Shown here piece after piece: positions 49,792 through 57,600 of a DNA stretch of 64,000 nt (its first letter is position 1; each line of letters starts with the position of its first letter). The position numbers and the translations under genes were made by a program. The stretch is from Undaria pinnatifida (taxonomy: Eukaryota > Sar > Phaeophyceae > Laminariales > Alariaceae): NCBI GenBank assembly GCA_012845835.1, contig JABAKD010000022.1, positions 13,499,718 to 13,563,717 of the forward strand, read 5' to 3'. Below the pieces are notes generated by a model, which did no database searches, was not told where the DNA came from, and saw nothing but the letters and a program-made list of their open reading frames with translations.

Positions 49792-50798
49792 CAGCACACT
49801 TTTACTTTCCAGCTTCTGGACAAGCCGTGGCTACCGTGGTCACAGGTGTCATCCCTTCTCCTCCCCGGTTCTTGCCTTCAATTTTTATCGCGCATAGGGT
49901 TCAGCACTCCCACTGCTCGTCGATTGTTCATCGAATGTTGCTAACTCACGCTCTCGCGCTTTCCGCAAGTCAATTTGTGCACAAGAAAAAGTCCCAACGA
50001 ATTTATACGAGTATGCACTCGGCGGGGCTCGAACTCACGAAACTGACCTATACCAGGCTCGAGGATAACCTGATACGCCACCGGGGCGACCGGTTACATA
50101 AGTACGTGTGCTGGATGTCGACGAGTAGAAGAACGGTTTAATGTGAAGAACACACACACACACACCCTTTGGTGCGGGTTCCGAGTTTAGTGCGGGGGAA
50201 ATCGCCTGTCTTGTTACGAACTCGCCCCAGAGTGCCGCGAACACTATCCCGAGATAGATCGGGGCCGGGTGTTGCCATCCGGCAAGGTACCGCACCGAGG
50301 AGGGGCCACAACTGCCACTGCTGTAGAACGAATAAACGAATGCCCCGAGCGCTCACGGAATGTTACTCAGGTACTGCTGGGTGCTGTCGTGCTGTCCCTC
50401 TACAGCAGTACAAGGTCAATCCCACTCACGCTACATGCATGCGTAAGCCGCACCGTGCGCCATCCGATCGTCCGCACCCGTGCCAACACAGCTTAGAGCA
50501 GGTGAGTGCAAGCACTAGAGGGAGTCAATAAAACAGCAGCAGCAGTAGCAGCAGCAGCACTTTACCGTATGCTCTCTACATACGAAATGGAGCACAGGAC
50601 ACGGACTGCATGCATCTCGTACCTCTGTCCCCGAAGGTTGGTCTCCTCCCCGACTTGTGTCAGCCCAGGCACGACCTCGTTATCACTCGGCCTGTCCGAA
50701 AAGAAGGCGAAAAGAAAGCACATGCCCACAGCCATCGCGGCGTACTTCATGTACTGCCTGTTCGATATCTGCGGGTATGCTGTGCTAGCCCTCATCAT
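31104..50798 (-). CDS. Golgi-type 3'(2'),5'-bisphosphate nucleotidase (BPNT2/IMPAD1/gPAPP-like), complete, 10 exons
   Basis: Exons in gene order (complement): 50798-50623, 47018-46952, 46232-46125, 39437-39321, 37790-37722, 36949-36863, 35926-35840, 34191-34009, 32844-32744, 31203-31104. All phases agree and give 364 residues, close to the family length (human BPNT2 ~359). Residues ~17-33 form a hydrophobic signal anchor, as expected for a type II Golgi protein. Inositol-monophosphatase-fold motifs are intact: VADTNSN (~111), SEE (134-136), DPLDAT (173-178), SRSHTG (~250), GGAGYK (~275) and SWDVCA (299-304). Such enzymes hydrolyse 3'-phosphoadenosine 5'-phosphate released by sulfotransferases, so a role in sulfated polysaccharide synthesis is a reasonable inference. 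Intron 7 appears to use a GC donor (AAG|GCGAGT). Introns total over 18 kb, the largest 6.7 kb, and each carries its own tandem repeats. The start ATG follows no competing upstream in-frame ATG in the exon. Head to head with the MON2-like gene. Confidence 0.92.
32250..32740. repeat. Tandem units downstream of BPNT2 exon 9
   Basis: CATGAAATGAG, GTCTCTG(G)AAAGGGCCAC and TGTAGGGATGC(C/G)AGGG blocks recur in the intron between exons 9 and 10. Confidence 0.5.
32880..33580. repeat. G-rich ~110-bp repeats, about six copies, in BPNT2 intron 8
   Basis: Each unit has AACTATCAGTCACCGCGAGAG, ATATTCTC(A)GGGATAA, CATCGGACACGAGAAACGGG and a GGGGT(G)GGGG stretch able to form G-quadruplexes. Confidence 0.65.
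33761..33935 (-). repeat. Two decayed copies of the BPNT2 exon 8 donor edge
   Basis: 33761-33804 and 33887-33930 match the exon 8 end plus intron start (34001-34045). The first copy keeps the coding side (ACATGGATGTACACGCC on +) but the donor GT is mutated to AT. The second keeps a GT donor (CACCTTGACAT on +). Confidence 0.75.
34215..35700. repeat. TGGTTGATGATTA satellite in BPNT2 intron 7
   Basis: Degenerate ~12-15-bp units over ~1.5 kb, interrupted by three decayed copies of the exon 8 acceptor edge at 34373-34440, 34807-34891 and 35102-35140. Confidence 0.75.
35935..36650. repeat. AGCATCAATAGC satellite in BPNT2 intron 6
   Basis: Degenerate 9-12-bp units (ATAGCATCAAC and variants) fill the intron between exons 6 and 7, beginning next to exon 7's acceptor. 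Confidence 0.75.
36680..36855. repeat. G-rich and GGGGTT tract at the start of BPNT2 intron 6
   Basis: Long G runs followed by GGGGTTGGGGTTGGGG, ending within ~10 bp of the exon 6 donor; strong G-quadruplex potential and a risk region for assembly. Confidence 0.7.
37060..37265. repeat. CTGCTACATACTG / CTACTAC repeats in BPNT2 intron 5
   Basis: Units TACTGCTGCTACATACTGCA pass into CTACTACTA and CTAGCAGCACCTA units. Confidence 0.7.
37333..37721. repeat. CACTGCACCG 10-bp minisatellite abutting the BPNT2 exon 5 donor
   Basis: About 390 bp of CACTGCACCG / CACTGGACCG units. The intron starts with GTGCAG on -, the reverse complement of the unit, so the array and the donor site share sequence. Confidence 0.8.
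37860..37985. repeat. GATATGATAT microsatellite upstream of BPNT2 exon 5
   Basis: ATATGATATG units diverging into ATGGTACGGTATG. Confidence 0.65.
38022..38089 (-). repeat. Decayed copy of the BPNT2 exon 5 acceptor edge
   Basis: GGGTGGGGTCG, then CCAGCTGCACGACAGGTGCA and CACGACGGTCGGTCCATATC on + align to 37771-37835 across the junction. The GCAG acceptor is retained. Confidence 0.6.
38268..38550 (+). repeat. Two tandem R1 copies in BPNT2 intron 4
   Basis: Copies at 38268-38370 and 38395-38550, the second complete to CGACTCCCCTTACAACTACA. Both are in BPNT2 intron 4 on the strand opposite to that gene. Confidence 0.65.
38690..38950. repeat. Poly-G-rich units in BPNT2 intron 4
   Basis: Long G runs alternate with AATCTGTGCG(T)GGAAACTAT-like blocks. 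Similar blocks are at 38560 and 7735. Confidence 0.5.
38978..39061 (+). repeat. R1 copy, truncated
   Basis: Lead through GTGTGTGATACT, following a long G-rich run. Confidence 0.6.
39148..39245 (+). repeat. R1-related subfamily copy
   Basis: CGCCAGCTGCGAGTTCGACC and GCGTGATACATCGGCCGCGC, with a diverged middle. Confidence 0.4.
39700..39825. repeat. ACTATAATACT microsatellite
   Basis: AT-rich 10-11-bp units, of the same type as the array at 41900-42255. Confidence 0.55.
40826..40867. other. Hairpin, copy 1
   Basis: TAAGGATCGTTT and AAACGATCCTTA face each other around an ~18-nt AT-rich loop. A second version with one compensated difference is at 41326-41368. Confidence 0.55.
41326..41368. other. 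Hairpin, copy 2
   Basis: TAAGGATCGTTTGA paired with TCAAATGATCCTTA; a G to A change leaves a wobble pair. Stem retained between tandem units. Confidence 0.5.
41900..42255. repeat. CTATAATA microsatellite with ~110-bp higher-order units
   Basis: AATACTATAACACTATAATA blocks alternate three times with GCCCCTCTCTGGCAAAAACT and GATTTGGAGAAAACC. Confidence 0.7.
42467..42532 (-). pseudogene. Orphan exon-like segment inside BPNT2 intron 3
   Basis: On the minus strand a 22-codon open segment reads with natural protein composition (core VRWEAYMYFGIDKCYDRD) and is bounded by AG on one side and AAG|GTATAC on the other. It is not part of the PAP-phosphatase family sequence at this place, where exon 3 joins exon 4 directly. 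It could be an exon of a nested gene, a cassette exon of 66 nt (phase 0), or a captured fragment. I do not recognise the protein. Confidence 0.25.
42596..42705 (+). repeat. R1-related subfamily copy
   Basis: CGTCAGCTGAGGTCGACTAG, GTCATCTTTGCAAGCTGCGT and GATACACCGGCCGC. Confidence 0.4.
42865..43015. repeat. GGGTCAGGAGG / GGGTC repeats
   Basis: CTCGGGTCAGGAGG units followed by GGGTCGGGTCGGGTCGGGTC and its inverse CGACCCGACCC, which can fold back. Confidence 0.6.
43976..44105 (+). repeat. R1 copy, divergent
   Basis: Matches the R1 second half: TCATATTCCGATCGCGCGTG and AGGTCGGCGACTCCCCTTAG. Confidence 0.5.
44457..45490. mobile_element. Decayed pogo/Tigger-like DNA transposon with TA target duplication
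   Basis: Ends are 24-bp near-perfect terminal inverted repeats starting CAGTAGTGGCTACGG and ending CCGTAGCCATTACTG (one mismatch), directly flanked by TA at 44455-44456 and 45491-45492, the hallmark of the Tc1/mariner superfamily. Variants of TTTAAGAGA / TTAAATCGTAT are repeated in both subterminal regions. Inside, on +, an open tail at about 44605-44756 ends in KQTCMRDFFQ and a stop, resembling the C-terminal tail of pogo/Tigger DDE transposases. The catalytic core is not visible, so the copy is non-autonomous. It sits in BPNT2 intron 3. Confidence 0.7.
45507..45655 (+). repeat. Divergent R3 fragment
   Basis: Matches the middle of R3 (CGTCGACGCCAACAACAC, GTCTGTACTGGTTCTTCA, then GACAATGCAATGCCATG) with many substitutions. 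It lies just beyond the pogo-like element. Similar fragments are at 640-720 and 54062-54172. Confidence 0.4.
45640..46085. repeat. TATCGATATCG repeat array upstream of BPNT2 exon 3 donor
   Basis: ATCGATATCGTATCGA and TTTCGTTCATCGATATCG units of ~40-50 bp fill the start of intron 3. A decayed copy of the exon 3 donor edge is embedded at 45982-46028. Confidence 0.65.
46255..46790. repeat. AGGGTC minisatellite filling BPNT2 intron 2
   Basis: Degenerate GGGTCA units with GGGTTA variants over ~535 bp, almost the whole intron between exons 2 and 3. It resembles interstitial telomere-like sequence but the dominant unit is not TTAGGG or TTTAGGG. Confidence 0.75.
47155..47290 (-). repeat. R1 copy
   Basis: Minus-strand copy with CGCGCGATCGGAGTATCACA and AAATCTTCGATCTCACAGCT, in BPNT2 intron 1. 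Confidence 0.6.
47770..47875 (+). repeat. R1-related subfamily with box B-like GAGTTCGACC
   Basis: ATCTGTGAGTTCGACCAATC, ACTCATCTTTGCAAACTGCG and ATACGTCGGCCGCGCG are shared with 39148-39245 and 42596-42705. The GTTCGACC core resembles a polymerase III box B, so R1 may derive from a SINE. Confidence 0.45.
47893..48437. repeat. Region bounded by ~24-bp inverted repeats
   Basis: CCCGTAATATCCTTTGAGAA at the left faces TTCTCAAAGGATACTACGG at the right, each next to a CCCC/GGGG block. The interior repeats GTTAGCCCCGGGGCGCTC-like units. It may be a small foldback element in BPNT2 intron 1. Confidence 0.4.
49060..49570 (-). repeat. R2, inverted copy in BPNT2 intron 1
   Basis: Collinear with 7221-7640 on the opposite strand: (AAC)n end, CTGGGGTATTCCTCCGCTCC, GAGGCTGACTCCCGATTTC, and a pyrimidine-rich tail (A-rich on -). 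Confidence 0.65.
49624..49718 (-). repeat. R2 head fragment
   Basis: Second R2 copy immediately next to the longer one: CTGGGGTATTCCTCAGCTCC through AGTTAATGTGAGAACAACAA. Confidence 0.6.
49762..50090 (-). mobile_element. tRNA-derived SINE, copy 3, with long poly(A) tail
   Basis: Minus-strand copy of the same SINE, located in BPNT2 intron 1. Its 3' end carries a 30-nt A run (T run 49762-49791 on +), which marks it as a retroposed copy and probably the youngest of the three. Being outside the segmental duplication, it shows that the unit itself is mobile. Confidence 0.75.
50100..50166 (-). repeat. R3 fragment
   Basis: Carries only the R3 head: GTCGACGAGTAGAAGAACGG followed by TTTAATGTGAAGAAC and (AC)n, next to the third SINE copy in BPNT2 intron 1. 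Confidence 0.6.
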
Positions 50799-51606
50799 GG
50801 CTGGCGATGGCGACGCTGGCTGCTAGGGTTCCTGAGAGGGAAGTTGGGGCATTTGTATCATTTCTGGTACGAACAGCAAAACCAAGGAGTTCTAAATTCT
50901 TTGCGGCGTGTTTGTAGCGGGGCGATGTGATATCATCCAAGACGCGAAAGCTTCATCATCGCCAAAGCACAGCCTAGTTGCTGCTTGCGACCGGCCGCAC
51001 CACGGTACTAGCGAGGATAAGGAGGTGCACCAGGCAGAGTTTTCATTTTCCCCAGGTTTAAGTTTTCGTCCGAGCTCCAAGTTCGAGCTGGGAGCCTTTC
51101 ATAAAGGTGCGTAAAATTCTTGAGCCAAGCATAAACAGAGGGCATTTTGGGACATTTGTTGCGATTTCAAGGCAATTCGGGCATTGGTTCCAATTCCTCT
51201 TTCCGCCTCGAACCATGAGGTGGGTGCTGCCTGGTGTCGATGGCTCAGCCCCAAGAGAATACTGCAGCCGAACTGCGTATATGTCTTTTTTGTGTGCTGC
51301 ATACCGTACATGGCACGCTCTGTGCATAGATGTACCGGTTCCATGAGGGAGGTCTCAAGCTTGTCCAGGCTTGAATTCGACATGAAATGAGAGAATGTTC
51401 CAACTTGCCCCGGGGGTCGCTTGAAGGAGCCATTCACTATTTGACGCAGACAGACATGCACGCCATCTCTACACGTCATACGAGCAACGCAGGGCAAATC
51501 AGAACAAGGCAGGGCAAGGCAAAGGAAGTCAAGGCACACCCGCTTTGACCACCTCATCGCTACTCCCAGGCAATGACACCGCTCTTTTTGTTTGGTGATC
51601 GGACAG
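50799..51606. promoter_or_regulatory. Shared 5' region of the divergent BPNT2-like and MON2-like genes
   Basis: The two start codons (50798 on - and 51607 on +) point away from each other with 808 bp between them, so both promoters and 5'UTRs must lie here or in upstream noncoding exons. The stretch is not satellite-like, unlike the introns on both sides. I see no clear TATA box; the pyrimidine tract and CAG just before 51607 look like a splice acceptor. A 187-codon antisense open frame crosses it but has no recognisable domain. Confidence 0.45.
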
Positions 51607-54600
51607 ATGGAGTTTCTCCGCGTGGTGGAGGATGAGCTGAGAGCTCTCGCTGCGGAGGCCATGGGTCGACACCCCGTTGTTCAGGAAGCAGCAGAAAGGT
51701 ACACCTGTTCATGTGGTACAGGGTATATAAAACTATTAATACCGTGGTTTGGACTGGTCGGTGTTACTTGCGCGGTTACCTGCTCTGTGACTTACTCGTT
51801 CGTTCTTCTGTACCTGGTATGCTTTCAAGAGCGTTTTTATGTTATGATAGTCGTCCTTGCCCCGAGGCTACGAGTACGTGGTACCTGGTACGAGGAACCA
51901 ATGCCTGTGTTCTCCCTGCTTAAGCTTGCGACTCCCCCGGGCTTTCAAGTAAACCCCAAACCCGAAGGGGAACCTTGTACCTGGTGTATATCCTGGTACT
52001 GCATATTGAATTACAACAGGGTTAATAACCTCTTATAATAGTTTCTTGTTTCAGGCCAGGGCCAGGGTCTCATTATTTTGCGAGGCAGGGTCTGTCTTGT
52101 ATAACATGGTATATACCTGGTACTGCTGCTGTTTCTTGGTACTGCAGTAGGGGTCCCCCGGTAAGGCGGTGGTGTGGTGTAGAGAGCAATATGACCGTCT
52201 TATAGTGGGAAGCCGCCTGATTCATTGCACGCCATGAGTGCTATTCCACAGTCGCGCCAAGCGAATTTGACCGCCTTATATCGGGACATCGCCTTATTCA
52301 CACCGCCGAATTGGGGGATTTCTGCTGTGTAAGTCTAGACTCGAATGCAGTAAGGGACACACAATCGCTTAAGAGGCTGTTATGTTCTTTTTTTGGGCAA
52401 GAGGTTTGAGTTCCTCAACGTGACAGGGCGTATCCTATGCTTATTTTGGTGTACATAAATGTTTTCGTGTACGTGGGGCCGAGGCTCAAATTCTTACACG
52501 GGCAGGGCGCGTCCTTCACTGATTTCAGTACTCATAAATGGCTTCTTGTCTTTGGGCCAGTCTCAAATTATCGTGCGAGATGCGAGACAGATCTTGTCCA
52601 GCCTAGATTTCAGAATGCAAACGCACCTGGTACGCGTTTTTTTGTATTTCGCACAATATTTTAGCCTACATTGCTTGAACCCCAACTTCTTAGGTGCTGT
52701 CGCGCATTATACAGCAGGACAGGACACCCACTAAACGAGCCACCACTAAGAAAGACGGGCTGGGGTTTGCAGGAAAATAAGAAATTCGAAAGCTGTTATG
52801 CTGAAGTTCATGGAGAAAGATGCACTCTCTTTTGAATATGAAATCGAAGCTGGGCCAGCAATCCAATGACTATAGGTAGCATCGATTGCACGAAGTACAT
52901 GGCTCGGACTGACGGGGTAGTGGATCTGTCCGAATAGAATCGTGGGGAGATATATGCTGGTTCCTGTACAGCAGTAGTACTTCTCCCTCTATAGTGCCGG
53001 TACTGATGGGGTAGTGGGTGTGCCCGAAGAAGAACGTAGAGGGATATATGCATACTGTTGCTTGTACAGTAGTATTGCCGGTATAGTGGGTGGGTCCGAA
53101 GAGAAGCGTAGGGAGATATGTATGCATGCATGCTGGTGCTGTACAGCTCCCTCTATAATGCCGGTATAAAAATGCCGGCAATACAAATGTCGCACTATAG
53201 AGGGAACACTATTACTCTGTACAGGCACCAGCATACATACATCTCCCTGCGCTCCTGTTAGGACTTTGTTTACCGGAACTATAGAGGGAGTACTACTACT
53301 GTACAGGCACCAGCATACATACATCTCCCTACTCCCCTCTTCGGACACGTCCACCATATACCCCATCAGTCCGAGCTATGACTTGGTGCGATGGATGCTG
53401 TAGTCGTCATTGAATTGCTGACCCAGCCTCGGTCTCTCATTCTAGAAAAAGGGTGCCAGCAGGAATCACGGGCACTATAGCGGCGACTACTGCTGTACCA
53501 TTACTCGGCATACTACAACTGCTGGTTGTTCCCGGCTGTGTCAAGCGGTTTCACAGGCACTATAGCGGGTGACCCGAACTACTTAACCAGCGCTATAGAG
53601 AGACCTCTGCTCTATCGTACTGCTGCCATCATCACACTGCTGTCGCGCGCTTTTTATAGACGGACGATATACCGGCATTTCTCGCTTGGGAGGTCGCTAA
53701 GCCTCGGTCCCGAAAGGGTTCAAAGATACACAGCAGTGTATCCCTATGATAAACCGTACCGACAAATGTACGAACGCGCAAATACTGCCGCCGCACGCGC
53801 GGGTTTGAGGTAATGGCGGTGTAGACAGTAGTCATTATTAGGCAAGCTGGCCGGCGCCCGGCAACAGTTGACGCTGGCCTGGCACACGCATTGTATGCGC
53901 AGGTGTTGCGAGTATAGTGCCGTATAGACGAAGTATCACATCTAGCGGTGCGATGTGTGTGTTATATTTTCGCTGGTATGCGGACTACGAAATACATCAT
54001 TGCAATGCGGTACGTGTGTGTTATTTACGTTAAGGTGTGTTATGGACGTTGAACCTTTCTTTCTGTAGTACCCATCGACGTTGAGCATACCCAGCGTCCG
54101 TGCTGCTCTTCGTCTTCATGCTGGAGAGCTACGAGTACGAGCTCTGTAGTCACAAACTAGGAGGTAGACAAAGTTAGAGTGTGTTTTGTATTCGCCACTG
54201 TAGGCGATGAACCATTGAAACACTGGAGATCAACAGCGGAACAAACCCGTACGCCAACCGGACAAAACAGAAGAAAGAGCAAAAAAAGTAAGCCCGTGAT
54301 ACCCGAAATTGGACCAAGCCAAACTTTCCCCCTCTCTCGCTCCCCCCCTCATTCTCTCGCCCCCCCCCACCCCCTCTCTTTCGCTCTATCTCTGCGTTCC
54401 TATCCGTCTCTCTGCCCGTCTCTCCCTGCCGAACGCACAAAACTACGATTCCTTCTCACATGGCTATGGGTGCTTATGCCCAATGCGTGCCTTAACAACG
54501 TTGCAGGGCGATTCTCAAGCTCCGGAACATGCGGGAGGAGTACGCGGTGGCCCTTCGGCAGCAGCACGAGGGAGAGGCACCGCCTCTGTCCATGTTCAGA

Positions 54601-57600
54601 TCCCAGGTATGCTGACAGGAGCTGTGATACACGTCGGACAGATGACCGATCTCCACTTGGTGATCTAGATCTTTCGGGCAAGATCTGTATGGTCTAGCTC
54701 ATGCTATCGGGTGCGAGCCGTACGATCTGCATCATCTAGCAAATGTCTCCAGGATTGGATCTGTGCTCCACATATACAGATCCTGCACAACATTTCATAA
54801 CGGCAGTTATAGGATCTACGGTAGACGGTCTAGATGATCTGTGTGATGTATATGATCTCGATCGTGATCTGTCTGAGGTGTGAAGTATTTTTCGACACCA
54901 ATCTTTCAGATAATTTCACATGTCGGCGCCTTTACCGACTCTGATCCTTCTTTGCAACCTCATCCCTCCCGGCCCTGATCCCACGCGACTTTATCCACCA
55001 ACATCGGGGTTTCCACTAGAATGGCCACAGAAAAAAGCGGGAGTAAAACTAAGGGTTCTTTTGTCTGACCTGTGGATTTTCTCCTGTAGGATCGTACCTG
55101 CGAATATTTGCTTCATTGGTGTGCTGCGTACGATGCTGCAATGGTTGCTATGCAATGCTATGGTTTGTCTGCAGTTGCTCCACGATACAAATTAGTGTGT
55201 GCTCATGAAGTTTTGATATGTCATATGATATGAGTTGAGTGGTGGTACTTTAGAGCACGAACCAAGGCGGTCACTGCGTTGCACCCTGGCATGGCATGCC
55301 GGTAACCTGTTGCGCGTGTCCTGGTACTCGCCGTGTTTTTTTTTTTTTCTTGTGGCGTTGTTCTGCTTTGTTGTGGCAAGACCTCGTTCGACCATTTCTT
55401 GCGGCTACTGACTGATGACTCCGCCCTTGCAGCTGTGTTTCGTTGCGACCTTTCTTGGGGCGTTGTTCTATCTTGTTGTGGTGGGATCTCCCTCGACCGT
55501 TCGTTGTGACTACGGACTAACGACCGCGACGTTAACGCTGTGTTTTGTCATGACTTTTCTTGTGGCGTTGTTCTGTTTTTGTTTCGGCAGGACCTCCTCC
55601 GACCGTTTCTCCTAGCGTGCAACCACGCGGACGCTTCTCAACACCTCTTGATCATGGCCATGGGGTCCATGCAGTACCTCATCAACCGGGATGCCATCTT
55701 GCCTTCGGACGCGCCCAACGTAGTCAGGTGAAAAAGTACTCAGTAATACTAACACCTTTCGCAAGTATTCAGTCTCTCACCCACACTAAGAGGTAGTCGT
55801 ATTTTAAAGTATGTGGCCAGCACCTAACGATCATGGGCATGGGATACACGCAGTACCTAATCAATCGAGACGTCATCTTGCCTTCGGACGCGCCCAACAT
55901 ACTCGGGTAAATTACGCACTCAGTAATACTAACGCCTTTCGCAAGTACTCAGTTAGTCGCATACACCCTAGGTATGGTCATTACCTACTCAGTTATACTC
56001 GTCCTCTGGTAAAGTTATGCTTGGAAGTATGTTTCCAAAACGATATGATCATGGCGATGCAATTCATGCAGTACCTCATTTATCGGGACACTCTCTAGCC
56101 TTTGTACGCGCCCAAGATACTCAGGTAGACTCAGATCTGGTATTGTTTTTAGTTGATGTGCTGTTAATGTCATGTTGTAGTCAGGTATAGAGTCGTACCG
56201 GTATTCAGGTGATGTCATGCTTAAAGAAAGTAATGTTATACTCAGAGTTAAGGTCGTAACCAGTTAAAGTCATACCCTAATACCCTAAGCAATGCTTCGT
56301 ACCCTGGTAACACCTGATCAATCGAACCGCCAGCTTCCGTTGGACGCGCTCGATATACTCGAGAACAGTCTCATATTTCGAACTCGGGTTAGTCATCCTC
56401 GGGGTAAATTCATACGCAGGCAGGGTAAGAGCGTAACCACATTAGTACCAACATAGTCTATAGGGTATTCAGGTAAAAAGAACGGTAACAGCAACACTAT
56501 GATAACTATAGCGCCGTATTATACCCTCTGGTGCCGTTGCGTTGTCATGTTGGTGCTGCAGGGTGCTCGGTATCCAGAGCCAGAGCAAAGACGCCGACGT
56601 GCAGATTCGAGTGCTGCAGACGATGGTCATGGTCGTGACGTGGAAGAGCTGTGACATGACCGAAGACACGGTAGCACAGGTACATGATATCATACAGCCA
56701 TGTACATATAGTGGTAACGACAAAATTGTTGCCTGGTACGCAGAATTTTGCTTGTATGGTCATGCCTCGTATACAAATACTGGTTACCGATTGATATGCT
56801 ATATGCTACCTGGTGTTATGCTAGCATCGTAATCGTGTACTAATATTTTGGTTGCGATCAAACTGCTACCTGGTGTTGAGGTATAAAATTAAAAAGGTAT
56901 TGATAGTATTAAAGCGAGTGCTGTGGGCGACGACCATGGGCGCTACGTGAAAGGGCTGCGACATGACGGAGTATAGACCACGAGTAATGGTATACCTGGT
57001 ACTAAGTAGCACCAGGTACGATAAAAATGCTACCTTGTTTCTTGCCAAAAAACTACATTACCATCAGGTAGTGTAATACTCAAATACTGAACTACTCAAA
57101 TACTCCTTTACTCTAATGCTCGGGTTCTAACTTCTCAAATACCTAGTATGCTACCCAACTACTACAGTACAAGACTCAAAAGACTTGAAATACTCGAATA
57201 CTCAAAACACCGGATTATAAAGCTGATACTAAAGTATTCCTGTTGTATGCTCACTATTAATAGCAAGACTATTAAAATACTCCAACATTGCTTTACTCTG
57301 CATTTCGCTACACTATGCTGTACTGCACTATACCTACTCCCCAATTCGCTGCTTGACACTGCCCCACGCTGATCCACGCTGCACTACTCTGCGCTGCTCT
57401 ACGCTACCTTACGATGCGCTGCTCTGCTCTGAGCCTCTGCGCTTCGTCGCTCTACCCCACGCTGCGTTTTTGACAGGCGTTGGGCGTGTGCCTTGGCCTG
57501 CACGACGCGAAGAACGCCAAGGTGCGCACTGCGGCGGACATGACAGTACGTCAGATAATCTCCCTGCTGTTCGACCGAGTAGCCGAAGAGTTGGGCGTCG

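Noticed and set aside
51099-51662. 187-codon minus-strand frame covering the divergent promoter and MON2 exon 1
   Set aside because: No domain, overlaps a supported exon on the other strand, and composition is not protein-like.
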